This document shows positions 17,502 to 26,778 of a stretch of 52,888 nucleotides of DNA, piece by piece (positions within the stretch are counted from its first letter, which is position 1; each line of letters starts with the position of its first letter). The translations under genes and the position numbers were made by a program. The DNA is from Bacteroidia bacterium (GTDB lineage Bacteria; Bacteroidota; Bacteroidia; Cytophagales; Cyclobacteriaceae). The DNA is taken from contig JAUIKU010000006.1 in NCBI GenBank assembly GCA_030430675.1, positions 1-52,888 of the forward strand. The letters run 5' to 3'. Under the pieces are notes generated by a model that made no database searches, was not told the origin of the DNA, and saw only the letters and a list, made by a program, of their open reading frames with translations.

Positions 17502-17954
17502 ATGAGCTTAAAGAAGCAAGTAGAAGATGACCTGAGAGCTGCGATACGAGCACAGGATAAAGATGAGATAAGAGCCTTACGAGGAATAAAATCCATGATT
17601 TTATTGGCTGAAACAGAAAAGGGGGCACAGTCGGATCTCTCCGGAGACACTGAACTAAAACTACTGACTAAGGCAGCAAAGCAAAGGCGGGATTCAGCTC
17701 AGCTCTATCAGGAGCAGGGCCGGGATGATTTGGCCGGAGTAGAATTGGCGGAGCTGGAGGTGATAACACGCTACCTGCCCAAACAGCTTTCTCAGGAGGA
17801 GCTAACGGATCATCTAAAGAGGCTAATTGGGCAGGTTGGAGCGGAAGGCCCCAAAGACATGGGAAAAGTAATGGGAATCGCCAATAGGGAGCTTCAAGGT
17901 AAAGCTGACGGGGCTGCCATTGCCGGTATCGTCAAAAAATTACTCAGCAACTAA
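17502..17954 (+). CDS. GatB/YqeY domain-containing protein
   Basis: The 150-residue protein is a single YqeY-type helical domain, related to the tail of the GatB subunit of Asp/Glu-tRNA amidotransferase, where it contacts tRNA. It starts MSLKKQVEDDLRAAIRAQDK and has the LRGIKSMILLAETEKG helix and the C-terminal GKVMGIANRELQGKADGAAI motif of the family. The free-standing protein's role is not well established. It starts a plus-strand series and is followed eight bases later by cvpA. Confidence 0.9.
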   Translation: MSLKKQVEDDLRAAIRAQDKDEIRALRGIKSMILLAETEKGAQSDLSGDTELKLLTKAAKQRRDSAQLYQEQGRDDLAGVELAELEVITRYLPKQLSQEELTDHLKRLIGQVGAEGPKDMGKVMGIANRELQGKADGAAIAGIVKKLLSN

Positions 17955-17962
17955 TAGCTACT

Positions 17963-18496
17963 GTGAACGTCACGGACGTGGTACTGCTGCTGGCATTAGG
18001 GGCTGCCGGATTCAGAGGCTACCAGAGAGGATTTATCGTAAGTCTGTTGTCAATAGTGGCTTTTTGGGTGGCAATAGTAATGGCATTTATGTTTTTGGAT
18101 TGGGGTGTTCAGTTTCTAGATGACATGGTTGAGGGGTTTACCGGATTGTTGCCATATATGGCATTTGTACTAATATTTGTGGTGGTTGCCATTGCGATAA
18201 ATGTGGCAGGGAAGTTGTTAAAAACCACTATTGACCTGACCCTGTTGGGAAAATTCGATAGTTTTGCAGGAAGTATTTTGGCAATACTGACCTGGGCTTT
18301 TGGGATCAGCCTGTTAATGTGGCTTACCGGTAAATTCGGATATGAAGTCCCTTTGGATTGGAGCGAAGGTTCACTGCTGTATTCCAAAATCCAGTCAATG
18401 GCGCCGGCGGTGATCGATGTTTTTTCCGAGTACCTGCCATTCCTGGAATACCTTTTTGAATCAATTGCCGAACGTTTGTCTCCGGATAATCCATGA
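17963..18496 (+). CDS. cvpA: CvpA family inner-membrane protein
   Basis: The 177-residue protein is hydrophobic, with about four membrane helices. It begins VNVTDVVLLLALGAAGFRGY followed by QRGFIVSLLSIVAFWVA, the CvpA signature (a G-RG turn between helices 1 and 2). The start is GTG 17963, eight bases after the previous stop; no nearby ATG gives the family's N-terminus. CvpA was named for colicin V production and its homologues matter for envelope stress resistance. The C-terminal 50 residues are more polar. Confidence 0.88.
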   Translation: MNVTDVVLLLALGAAGFRGYQRGFIVSLLSIVAFWVAIVMAFMFLDWGVQFLDDMVEGFTGLLPYMAFVLIFVVVAIAINVAGKLLKTTIDLTLLGKFDSFAGSILAILTWAFGISLLMWLTGKFGYEVPLDWSEGSLLYSKIQSMAPAVIDVFSEYLPFLEYLFESIAERLSPDNP

Positions 18497-18561
18497 TTAA
18501 GGGTATAGGGTATTGAAAAGAGGTATTAAACTAGTATTTTACGGCAAGCTCAAAAAGATAA

Positions 18562-19323
18562 ATGGACCATTTGATTCGCAGTGAAGGAAAGTTCCAGTTT
18601 ATGGATCAGGGTAAGGGAGAAGTACTATTGCTGTTACACGGATTATTTGGTGCTCTGAGCAATTGGGATGGTGTAATTGAAAAATTCAGTGTCAGTCACC
18701 GGGTGTTAATTCCGCTATTGCCTATCAACGAGATGCCCTTAAAAGAGGCAGGATTGGAGGGGCTGGTAAAATTTGTAGAAGAATTTGTAGACTGGCAGCA
18801 GTTGCAGGAAGTTACCATAATGGGCAACTCATTGGGAGGTCATTTGGCCTTGATGTACACCCTGGCCCACCCAGAGAGAATCAAGAGAATGATTCTAACA
18901 GGAAGTTCCGGCCTGTTTGAAAATTCCATGGGTGGTTCATTTCCCAAAAGAGGTGATTACAAGTATATAAAAGAAAGGGTAGAGTATACGTTTTATGACC
19001 CCAATACCATTACTAAGGAATATGTCGACGAGGTTTTTGAAACCACCAAAAGTATACCTAAAGCCATGAGAATTGTTGCTATTGCCAAATCTGCCCAGCG
19101 CAACAATATGGCTAGTGAAATACCCAATATCAAGGCTCCCACTTTGTTGATCTGGGGTTTGAACGATACCATAACACCACCGATGGTTGCCCATGAATTC
19201 AATCGTTTAATACCCAATTCAACTTTAAGGTTTATTGACAAGTGTTGTCATGCTCCAATGATGGAGCACCCGGAAAAATTCAATGATTTGTTGGAGCATT
19301 ACTTACTGAACAATGGTTGCTAG
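18562..19323 (+). CDS. Alpha/beta-fold hydrolase
   Basis: The 253-residue protein has an alpha/beta hydrolase core: LLHGLFGALSNWDGVIEKF, the nucleophile elbow IMGNSLGGHLAL (Ser about residue 92, with GNSLGG in place of the commoner GHSxGG), a probable acid in IWGLNDTITPP and a catalytic His in CCHAPMMEHP. No signal peptide is seen. It is distinct from the YbfF-like hydrolase in the window. It sits in the conserved run leading to nadK, and its last 11 bases overlap the start of the CBS protein. The substrate is unknown. Confidence 0.85.
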   Translation: MDHLIRSEGKFQFMDQGKGEVLLLLHGLFGALSNWDGVIEKFSVSHRVLIPLLPINEMPLKEAGLEGLVKFVEEFVDWQQLQEVTIMGNSLGGHLALMYTLAHPERIKRMILTGSSGLFENSMGGSFPKRGDYKYIKERVEYTFYDPNTITKEYVDEVFETTKSIPKAMRIVAIAKSAQRNNMASEIPNIKAPTLLIWGLNDTITPPMVAHEFNRLIPNSTLRFIDKCCHAPMMEHPEKFNDLLEHYLLNNGC

Positions 19324-19978
19324 GGAGTTAATAAATCATATGATCCCTCCTTTGAAAAAAGGCGATGCCGCGCAGAAGGCCATATCGTGGATGGAGGAGT
19401 TGAGAATCAATCAGTTGCCCGTGATAGAGAACGGCCAATACTGTGGATTGATATCGGAAGAACTGATATTGGAGGACAACGACAATACCAAACAGGTATC
19501 GGAATACGAATTGCAGGGCAAGACCTGTGTGGTAAACGAAAATCAGCATTTTTACGATGTCCTGAAAATCGTTTCGGATCACGGGGTACAACTGGTGGCT
19601 GTGCTGGACGATTCCGAAACCTTTCTGGGTGTGATCTCAATAAAAGACACCGTTACGGCATTTGCCCAATCGGCGGCGGTGCAAAGTCCGGGAGGCATCA
19701 TTGTGCTAAGCCTTAAACAAATTGATTATTCCCTTTCTGAGATCAGCCGTTTGGTAGAATCCAATAATGCCAAAATCCTGAGCTGTATCGTAAATAATGA
19801 TCTGCTCGATGCCAATATGATCAAGTTAACTTTGAAGATAAACAAAACAGACCTCAGTGCGATTATTGCTACTTTTGAGCGGTTTGACTACAAGATCATT
19901 GCGAAGTTTGAAGACAGTGAGATGGAGTCCGGTGATAAGGAACGCCTGGATATATTGTTCAAATACCTTGATATTTAG
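19313..19978 (+). CDS. CBS-domain protein with C-terminal ACT-like domain
   Basis: The 221-residue protein holds a pair of CBS motifs (about residues 1-125). One is AISWMEELRINQLPVIENGQ and the next contains LVAVLDDSETFLGVISIKD. A ferredoxin-like ACT-type domain follows (about 135-205, GGIIVLSLKQIDYSLSEISR). CBS pairs usually bind adenine nucleotides, so a regulatory role is likely, but I cannot name the partner. The ATG at 19313 overlaps the upstream hydrolase by 11 bp and nadK follows by 21 bp, an arrangement recurrent in Bacteroidota. Confidence 0.88.
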   Translation: MVARELINHMIPPLKKGDAAQKAISWMEELRINQLPVIENGQYCGLISEELILEDNDNTKQVSEYELQGKTCVVNENQHFYDVLKIVSDHGVQLVAVLDDSETFLGVISIKDTVTAFAQSAAVQSPGGIIVLSLKQIDYSLSEISRLVESNNAKILSCIVNNDLLDANMIKLTLKINKTDLSAIIATFERFDYKIIAKFEDSEMESGDKERLDILFKYLDI

Positions 19979-19999
19979 AAGCACAGGTGCCGAATTAAC

Positions 20000-20875
20000 A
20001 TGAGAATTGCTATCCATGGAAGAAAAATAGATAACAAATCGAGGCACTATATTCGGCAGTTAATAGACGCTCTTCAGTCGAGAAAATGCCAGATTCTGGT
20101 CTCAAATTCCTTCATCCGAAGCTTACAGGATAGTGGATTTGAGCTAAGTGATATCCAAACTTTTGACCAAAGATCCGGCCTGGCAGATATAGACTTTGTT
20201 ATTAGCGTTGGCGGGGATGGTACATTGCTGGAAACAGTGTCTCACGTAGGTAGTTTGGAGCTGCCAATTGTAGCCATTAATACCGGCAGATTGGGTTTCC
20301 TGGCCACCATTTCCAAGGAAATAATTCCACAGGCGGTAGAAGCCTTGTTCCAAAATGAATTCTCATTCGAGTACAGAACCTTGGTGAGAGTTGATTCCGA
20401 CCGGGATATTTTTAATGGAAAAAATTTTGGTTTAAACGATTTCACCATACTGAAGAAAGATACTTCAGCGATGATAACGGTACATGCCTATATCGATGGT
20501 GAGTACCTCAACAGTTATTGGGCAGACGGACTTATCGTGTCCACTCCAACTGGTTCTACCGGATATTCCCTCAGTTGCGGTGGACCAGTGGTATTGCCGC
20601 AGTCTCACAATTTTATCATCACCCCGGTGAGTCCGCATAATTTAACGGTGCGACCCATGGTGGTGTCCGACAAAAGTGTAATTTCTTTCGAAATTGAAGG
20701 CAGGAGTAAGAATTTCCTGGTTTCACTGGATACCAGGTCTTATACAGTAGATGCTTCGGTGCAAATGGCTGTGAGCAAGGAAAAGTTTCAGGCCAAACTG
20801 GTCAAATTAGATGGATACAATTTTTTGGATACTTTGAGAATGAAGTTGAATTGGGGCTATGATGCCAGAAATTAA
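20000..20875 (+). CDS. nadK: NAD kinase
   Basis: NadK phosphorylates NAD to NADP. The 291-residue protein has the diphosphate/active-site motif VISVGGDGTLLETVSHV (GGDG), the NTGRLGFLATI loop, the NDF-type motif NDFTILKKDT and the substrate-binding STPTGSTGYSLSCGGP. Length is typical. It starts with ATG 20000 directly behind the CBS protein and ends an apparent transcription unit; a new promoter (20889-20919) lies behind it. Confidence 0.97.
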   Translation: MRIAIHGRKIDNKSRHYIRQLIDALQSRKCQILVSNSFIRSLQDSGFELSDIQTFDQRSGLADIDFVISVGGDGTLLETVSHVGSLELPIVAINTGRLGFLATISKEIIPQAVEALFQNEFSFEYRTLVRVDSDRDIFNGKNFGLNDFTILKKDTSAMITVHAYIDGEYLNSYWADGLIVSTPTGSTGYSLSCGGPVVLPQSHNFIITPVSPHNLTVRPMVVSDKSVISFEIEGRSKNFLVSLDTRSYTVDASVQMAVSKEKFQAKLVKLDGYNFLDTLRMKLNWGYDARN

Positions 20876-20888
20876 CTTGATGGATAAA

Positions 20889-20919
20889 TTTTTATTATTT
20901 CAGCATATTTCTAACTTTG
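20889..20919 (+). promoter_or_regulatory. Predicted promoter of the outer-membrane/uppS/bamA run
   Basis: TAACTTTG (20912-20919) fits TAnnTTTG exactly. A T-run TTTT at 20889-20892 lies 19 bases upstream, three of four bases of the -33 TTTG. A start near 20925 gives a leader of about 30 nt before the ATG at 20957. Confidence 0.55.
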
Positions 20920-20956
20920 TTTTGTACCATTTTTTAGCCACAGAATATAAGAATAT

Positions 20957-21991
20957 ATGAGCAGTTCCCGGGTTGGTATCTTTTTGCTGCTGATCTTATT
21001 TGTTTCACTTTCATTATCTGCTCAGAGAATAGGCTCGAAATCCAAAGGGCCCAGGGGTTCTATCTACTCTATCAATAAAAAATATACCAATGTCGGTGTC
21101 AGTTTGAACGCCATGAACTATTTCGGAGATTTAGCTCCGGTAGAGCAAATGGGCAGTACCGACCTGAGTTTAACCAGAGCGGGTTTCGGCCTGTTTGCTT
21201 CCAGACGACTGGGTCCCAGGTTTGCAGCCCGGGTCAGCTTGAACTGGGGCAGGATCAAAGGAGATGATTATGAAGCGGCCGATCCCAGCGATGAACTGGC
21301 GAGATACAGATACGTACGTAACTTGCAGTTCAGGAACGATATTAAGGAGCTTGCGGTAGTAGGAGTCATTGATCTATCGGAAAACCTGGCCACTTATCGA
21401 TCTCGAAAAAATATCGTCCCTTACTTATTTGCCGGAATAGCGGTTTTCCACCACAACCCCCAGGCCCTGGTTCCCGATGTTGATGTGAACAACGGGAACA
21501 GTGCTTTTAGCAATGCCGGTGAATGGGTTGACCTCGCTCCTTTACAAACAGAAGGCATCTCTTATAAAAAAGTGCAACTAGCTATACCATTTGGAGTGGG
21601 ACTGCGTTTTAAACTGGAAGAAAGGTGGGACCTGGCTTTTGAAGTGGGATACCGGCATTTGTTTTTTGACTACATTGACGATGTATCCAATGATTTTGTA
21701 GACCTCGGTTCCCTACCCAATGACCTGGCCAGGGCTTTATCCGACAGGTCAAGAGAAGTAACCGCAGTTGTATCGGGAGAGACCAGGCAAACCGGAGTTA
21801 TCCCCAATAGAATGGAAAGTTACGTTTCATCTTTCGATGGTAACACTTACACCACTATCGCCGGTTATGGCAGAGATGCCATAGATAATGTCAGGGGGAA
21901 TAACTCGGACAATGATGTATATATCGTGACCGGTTTTCAAATCAGCTACATAATTAATAACCAGAGATTTAAACGAGCAAAGTTTAGATAA
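20957..21991 (+). CDS. Outer-membrane beta-barrel protein, DUF6089 type
   Basis: The 344-residue protein begins with a signal peptide ending near SLSAQ (residues 1-22). It is then rich in alternating aromatic and polar strands ending in aromatic residues, with YTNVGVSLNAMNYFGDLAP at the start of the mature part. The barrel-like segments (FGLFASRRLGPRFAARVSLN, IPFGVGLRFKLEERWDLAFE) and the C-terminal strand VYIVTGFQISYII indicate a small outer-membrane barrel. The layout matches the DUF6089 family found next to uppS and bamA in Bacteroidota. Function is unknown; assembly by BamA is likely. Confidence 0.78.
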   Translation: MSSSRVGIFLLLILFVSLSLSAQRIGSKSKGPRGSIYSINKKYTNVGVSLNAMNYFGDLAPVEQMGSTDLSLTRAGFGLFASRRLGPRFAARVSLNWGRIKGDDYEAADPSDELARYRYVRNLQFRNDIKELAVVGVIDLSENLATYRSRKNIVPYLFAGIAVFHHNPQALVPDVDVNNGNSAFSNAGEWVDLAPLQTEGISYKKVQLAIPFGVGLRFKLEERWDLAFEVGYRHLFFDYIDDVSNDFVDLGSLPNDLARALSDRSREVTAVVSGETRQTGVIPNRMESYVSSFDGNTYTTIAGYGRDAIDNVRGNNSDNDVYIVTGFQISYIINNQRFKRAKFR

Positions 21992-21996
21992 TACAA

Positions 21997-22698
21997 ATGA
22001 GACCGAGTTTTCTTCATCAGGTTCGTTGCCTTTGCACAATGGTTACCTTCAATATACTTTGCTTATCTGTATCAGCGCAGGGTCTTGAGATAGGGGGAGG
22101 ACTGGGAACTTCTTTTGGCACCGGTGATGTCACCAGGGGGTTTGAAGTGGGAGAATTGGGCTTTGGGGGTCAGGTTTTTGTACGGTACAACCTGAGTAAT
22201 GTAGTTAGTGTGCGTGCAAATGCACTTGCCGGGCAGATAAAGGGAGATGACGAAACCAACCCAATTGATCCTTTTGCGGAACTTAGAGGTTTCAGCTTCA
22301 AACGTCAGAATTTTGAGGCTGCGGCGTTGTTTGAATACAATTTTCTGGATTACAAGGAGAGAAAATCATTGATAAATTGGTCTCCGTATTTTTTCGGCGG
22401 GTTCGGACTGAGTGTGGCTACCAATAGACAGTCACGCGATGATTATAGCCGGGTGCAGCCGGTGATTCCATTTGGTTTAGGTATTAAATACCGGTTGACC
22501 GAGCAATGGAATTTGGAACTGGAATTTGGTGCCAGGAAAACTTTTTACGACGGCCTGGACAGGATCAGTGATTTTCAGAACCCCAATAAACTCAACCCTG
22601 CATACGGCAATGAGTTGGATAACGACTGGTACTATTTCATAGGAGTATCTGTCAGCTATACTTTTTTCTCCATACCATGTCCCTTCAACTCGTACTAA
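21997..22698 (+). CDS. Second DUF6089-like outer-membrane barrel protein
   Basis: The 233-residue protein starts six bases after its larger neighbour and has the same plan: a signal peptide ending near LSVSAQ (residues 1-28), glycine-rich barrel strands, and the shared phrases GQIKGDDETNPIDPFAELRG and VIPFGLGIKYRLTEQWNLEL. These parallel GRIKGDDYEAADPSDELARY and IPFGVGLRFKLEERWDLAFE in the upstream protein. The two are therefore tandem paralogues, and this one is shorter. The last strand runs WYYFIGVSVSYTFF. Function unknown. Confidence 0.78.
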   Translation: MRPSFLHQVRCLCTMVTFNILCLSVSAQGLEIGGGLGTSFGTGDVTRGFEVGELGFGGQVFVRYNLSNVVSVRANALAGQIKGDDETNPIDPFAELRGFSFKRQNFEAAALFEYNFLDYKERKSLINWSPYFFGGFGLSVATNRQSRDDYSRVQPVIPFGLGIKYRLTEQWNLELEFGARKTFYDGLDRISDFQNPNKLNPAYGNELDNDWYYFIGVSVSYTFFSIPCPFNSY

Positions 22699-22795
22699 TT
22701 GCCCTGTTAAATATTGTTAAAGAATAGAAGATAAATTCTTTAAGAGTAAGCAATTTAGTACCTTGCGCATTGATTTCAGCACCAGTTTTCTAGGT

Positions 22796-23533
22796 ATGAA
22801 AGAGAAACTAGATCATAATAATCTGCCCCATCATATAGCGGTAATAATGGATGGCAATGGCCGTTGGGCCAAGAAAAAGGGTGCTGAAAGAATTTTTGGG
22901 CACCAAAGTGCTATCAAATCGGTTAGGGAAATTACCGAATGCTGTGCTGAACTGGGTGTGTCATATCTGACGCTTTACGCATTTTCAACAGAAAATTGGA
23001 AGCGACCAAAGCTGGAAGTAGACGGCCTGATGAGATTGTTGGTTTCATCTTTAAAGAAGGAAATCAAGACTTTGCAGAAGAACCAGGTTAGATTGAGTGC
23101 CGTTGGAGATCTGGGGAATTTACCGCGGGTTTGCCAAAAAGAACTTCTGGAAGCAATGGAGGTTACCAGGGAGAACACCAAGGTGCAACTTACCCTGGCT
23201 TTGAGTTACAGTGGTCGCTGGGAACTGATACAGGCAATCAAGAAGATGGTATCGGCAGCAAAGGAAGGTAAACTGGAGGTAAACGATATAGACGAGAACA
23301 TGCTGGCTTCGTACCTGGTAACCAAGGGTATTCCCGACCCTGAATTATTGATAAGAACCAGTGGGGAAATGCGCATAAGCAATTTTTTACTATGGCAGAT
23401 TGCCTATACCGAGCTTTTTTTTACGGATGTATTATGGCCTGATTTTCGCAAAGAGCACCTGTACCAGGCATTACTGGCCTATCAATCTCGCGAAAGACGA
23501 TTTGGCAGAATCAGCGAGCAGGTAAATTCTTGA
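22796..23533 (+). CDS. uppS: Undecaprenyl diphosphate synthase (isoprenyl transferase)
   Basis: UppS extends farnesyl diphosphate to the C55 lipid carrier for peptidoglycan and polysaccharide export. The frame is open from a TTG at 22763, but the ATG at 22796 (MKEKLDHNNLPHHIAVIMDG) gives the family's start and 245 residues. It has the catalytic MDGNGRWAKKKG (Asp in the DGNGRWA motif), STENWKRP and the C-terminal RTSGEMRISNFLLWQ substrate-binding motif. It lies just ahead of bamA, a common Bacteroidota order. Confidence 0.97.
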   Translation: MKEKLDHNNLPHHIAVIMDGNGRWAKKKGAERIFGHQSAIKSVREITECCAELGVSYLTLYAFSTENWKRPKLEVDGLMRLLVSSLKKEIKTLQKNQVRLSAVGDLGNLPRVCQKELLEAMEVTRENTKVQLTLALSYSGRWELIQAIKKMVSAAKEGKLEVNDIDENMLASYLVTKGIPDPELLIRTSGEMRISNFLLWQIAYTELFFTDVLWPDFRKEHLYQALLAYQSRERRFGRISEQVNS

Positions 23534-23549
23534 AATTAGCACAGCACCT

Positions 23550-26222
23550 ATGAGGCTCAAATTACTAGTTTTATGTCTTTCAGTATTGAGTTTTGCTGCC
23601 AATGCCCAGATTGGTATAAACCTCGGTGATGACCCTGAGCCTGAAGTAAACTATTCCAATCCCGTTGAGTACGAAGTAGCTGAAATTGAAATTAGTGGTA
23701 CGGAATTCCTGGATAACAATGCACTGATTTCCCTGTCGGGGTTAAAAATAGGTGATAGAATAAAGATACCCGGAGATGAAATTACCAATGCCCTTAAAAA
23801 ACTCTATGCCCAGGGTATCATCGAAGATATTAAAATCTACCTGACAAAGATCGAGGATGGCAAGGCCCATCTTAACCTCCAGGTGAAAGAAAGACCCAGA
23901 CTACGCACGGTGCAATTCTCAGGGATTAATAAAACCCAGCAAGGTGAGCTGGACGACTTAATTGACCCGGTTCGAGGAAAGGTGGTTACAGATGCCCTGG
24001 TAAAAAATACTGAAATGGGCATCAAAAGTCATTTTGTAGAGAAGGGATACTTGAATACTGAAGTCAAAATTGAGCAGAAAAAGGATACGATCCTTCGCAA
24101 CAGTGTCAGTTTACTGATCGACGTTGATAAAAAGAGCAAGGTTAAGATCAACAAGATATACATCGAAGGCAACGAAAATATCGCTGATTCGAAGTTGAAG
24201 CAGAAGATGAAATCTACCAATGAGCACATCAGGTTTAACCTTTTGGAGGACTGGGCCAGGCGACTGTTTGCGCTTAGTCCCAAGACTTTGAAGCAAATGG
24301 CGGATTCATCTCATGAGGTCAGCAATAAACAGGTAAAACAGTATATCAATGATCATGTCAAACTAAACTTTTTTAACAGCTCGAAATTTGTCAGGTCGGA
24401 ATATGAAGTGGATAAGGAAAGCCTGGTCAGCCACTACAACAGCAAGGGATTCCGGGATGCCAATGTAAAGAGTGATTCGGTGTACCGGTTTGATGACGAC
24501 AATGTGGATGTTATGGTAGAAGTTGAGGAAGGCAAGAAGTACTACTTCAGGGATATTGACTGGGTGGGTAACTATATCTACGACGATGCAACACTAAGCG
24601 CTATTTTGGGAATAAAAAAGGGGGATCCCTATGACCTGGAGAAACTAAGTGAACGGACCAACTTCAATCCTAACGGGCCCGATGTAAGTTCACTTTACAT
24701 GGACGACGGTTACCTGTTCTTTACCGTAAACCCGGTTGAAGTGCGCATAGAGGGTGATTCGATAGATGTTGAAATGCGGGTGTATGAGGGCGCTCAGGCT
24801 ACTATCAGTAAGGTAATAATCAAGGGAAATGATCGCACCAGCGATCACGTGATAAGGAGAGAAATCCGTACTTTGCCGGGACAAAAATTCAACCGGTCGC
24901 TGCTGATCAGGACCCAGCGGGAGCTTTCGCAGATGGGCTATTTCGACCCTGAACAGATTGGGTTAAACCCTATACCCAATCCCGTTGAGGGTACGGTGGA
25001 CATTGAATACACTCTGGTGGAAAAACCGAGTGACCAGATTGAACTGTCCGGTGGATGGGGTGGTAACTTCGGTTTCGTGGGAACGGTTGGCCTTATTTTC
25101 AATAATTTCTCCTTGCGTAATATTCCCCATATGGAAAACTGGCGACCACTGCCAGTGGGTGACGGTCAAAGACTGGCCCTTAGAATACAGGCCAATGGGA
25201 AACAGTTTCAGAATTACAGTCTGACCTTCTCTGAGCCGTGGTTAGGTGGTAAAAAGCCCAACAGTCTTACTGTTAGTTTAAGTCAGGCGATACAAAGGAA
25301 TTTAAATATTTTCACCAGTGAAACCTTCGGCAAACTAAAAATGTCCAGCATCAGCGTGGGACTGGGCCGTAGAATTTCATGGCCGGATGATTTTTTCACA
25401 TTGACTAATTCCCTCAGATACCAGAAGTACGAGCTTACGGATTTCTCTATAAGCAGACTGGGATTTGCTACCGGCGACGCCAATAGCATTATATTCAATA
25501 CTACCCTGGCCAGAAACAGTATCGACAACCCCATGTATCCCAGGGAAGGGTCCTCTCTATCATTTAGTCTTGACCTTACCCCCCCTTATTCCAACTGGAG
25601 GAATATTGACTATGAAACTGCTCCCAACGAAGTCAAATACAAATGGGTGGAATATCATAAAGTAATGTTCGATGCTTCATTCTTTACCAGGGTCATCGGA
25701 GACCTGGTAGTCAATGCCAGGGCTCACCTGGGTTTCCTTGGTGCCTATAATCCAAACATTACGGGAATAGCTCCATTCGAAAGGTTTTTCCTTGGTGGTG
25801 ACGGACTGGGCAATCAGAGTTTCGGAATCATTGGAACCGACCAGATCGGGTTGAGAGGATACGAAAATCAGGCACTTACCCCTCCCCGCTATGATATTGA
25901 AGGACGACTACTGGGTGATGATGAGCCAGATGGTGGTGTGGCCTTTACCAAATACGTGATGGAGCTGCGATATCCTATTTCGCTAAACCCCAGTGCTACT
26001 ATTTATGTTCTGGGCTTCGCGGAAGGAGGAAATAATTTTTATACTTACGACGACTATGATCCGTTTAGTTTATTCAGGTCAATAGGTATTGGAGCCAGGA
26101 TATTTATGCCGGCGTTTGGCCTGATCGGTATTGATTGGGCATATGGATTTGACACTGTACCCGGTCAACTGGAGCGGAGTGGTGCTCAATTTCATTTTTC
26201 AATCGGACAACCTATACGATAG
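23550..26222 (+). CDS. bamA: Outer-membrane protein assembly factor BamA
   Basis: BamA inserts beta-barrel proteins into the outer membrane. The 890-residue precursor has a signal peptide (ending AANAQ, residues 1-20), about five POTRA domains (residues 40-490, such as EIEISGTEFLDNNALISLSG and VIIKGNDRTSDHVIRREI) and a C-terminal 16-strand barrel. Barrel features include GRGY-type loop sequence near GTDQIGLRGYENQALTPPR and SFGIIGTDQ. The last residues, HFSIGQPIR, end in a strand. It is slightly longer than the E. coli protein, with an extended POTRA region. It starts 16 nt behind uppS and is followed by three OmpH chaperones. Confidence 0.97.
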   Translation: MRLKLLVLCLSVLSFAANAQIGINLGDDPEPEVNYSNPVEYEVAEIEISGTEFLDNNALISLSGLKIGDRIKIPGDEITNALKKLYAQGIIEDIKIYLTKIEDGKAHLNLQVKERPRLRTVQFSGINKTQQGELDDLIDPVRGKVVTDALVKNTEMGIKSHFVEKGYLNTEVKIEQKKDTILRNSVSLLIDVDKKSKVKINKIYIEGNENIADSKLKQKMKSTNEHIRFNLLEDWARRLFALSPKTLKQMADSSHEVSNKQVKQYINDHVKLNFFNSSKFVRSEYEVDKESLVSHYNSKGFRDANVKSDSVYRFDDDNVDVMVEVEEGKKYYFRDIDWVGNYIYDDATLSAILGIKKGDPYDLEKLSERTNFNPNGPDVSSLYMDDGYLFFTVNPVEVRIEGDSIDVEMRVYEGAQATISKVIIKGNDRTSDHVIRREIRTLPGQKFNRSLLIRTQRELSQMGYFDPEQIGLNPIPNPVEGTVDIEYTLVEKPSDQIELSGGWGGNFGFVGTVGLIFNNFSLRNIPHMENWRPLPVGDGQRLALRIQANGKQFQNYSLTFSEPWLGGKKPNSLTVSLSQAIQRNLNIFTSETFGKLKMSSISVGLGRRISWPDDFFTLTNSLRYQKYELTDFSISRLGFATGDANSIIFNTTLARNSIDNPMYPREGSSLSFSLDLTPPYSNWRNIDYETAPNEVKYKWVEYHKVMFDASFFTRVIGDLVVNARAHLGFLGAYNPNITGIAPFERFFLGGDGLGNQSFGIIGTDQIGLRGYENQALTPPRYDIEGRLLGDDEPDGGVAFTKYVMELRYPISLNPSATIYVLGFAEGGNNFYTYDDYDPFSLFRSIGIGARIFMPAFGLIGIDWAYGFDTVPGQLERSGAQFHFSIGQPIR

Positions 26223-26226
26223 ATAT

Positions 26227-26757
26227 ATGAAGAAACTTGGTATAATAGTTGTTGTATTGCTGGTAACACAGGCGCTACATGCCCAAAAATGGGGTTATAT
26301 AGATGCTACGTACATTTTGAAGATGATGCCGGAATACGACGAGGTACAACAGGAACTTGACAAAGTGTCACAACAGTGGCAGGAAGAAATCGCTGGCATG
26401 AGGACAGATGTGCAAAGTATGTACGATGCCTACCAGGCGGAAGAAGTGCTGTTGACGGAAGAAATGAAACAGGAGCGATTAGCGGCCATAAAGGAGAAGG
26501 AAGAAGCCAGTCAGGCTTATCATAGGAAGGTTTTTGGTTATGAAGGATTGTTTTTTTTGAAAAAAAAGGAGTTGCTGAAACCGGTACAGGACAAGTTATT
26601 TGATGCCGTTGAAAAAATTGCCAAAGATAAACGTCTGGAGCTGGTTTTCGACAAATCGGGGGACTATGCCATCATTTATTCTAACCCGGTTCACGACTAT
26701 ACAGACTTCGTGCTGGAGGAGTTGGGTCTGGGGGACAATAATGATGTGATTGAATAA
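26227..26757 (+). CDS. OmpH/Skp family periplasmic chaperone, copy 1
   Basis: OmpH/Skp proteins hold unfolded outer-membrane proteins in the periplasm on their way to BamA. The 176-residue precursor (ATG 26227, four bases after the bamA stop; an upstream open frame inside bamA is ignored) has a signal peptide (MKKLGIIVVVLLVTQALHAQ), the family start KWGYIDATYILKMMPEYDEV and a long charged helical arm, ending in a VFDKSGDYAIIYSNP strand. It is the most divergent of three tandem copies. Confidence 0.92.
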   Translation: MKKLGIIVVVLLVTQALHAQKWGYIDATYILKMMPEYDEVQQELDKVSQQWQEEIAGMRTDVQSMYDAYQAEEVLLTEEMKQERLAAIKEKEEASQAYHRKVFGYEGLFFLKKKELLKPVQDKLFDAVEKIAKDKRLELVFDKSGDYAIIYSNPVHDYTDFVLEELGLGDNNDVIE

Positions 26758-26778
26758 AATCTATTAACAAATAAGAAA

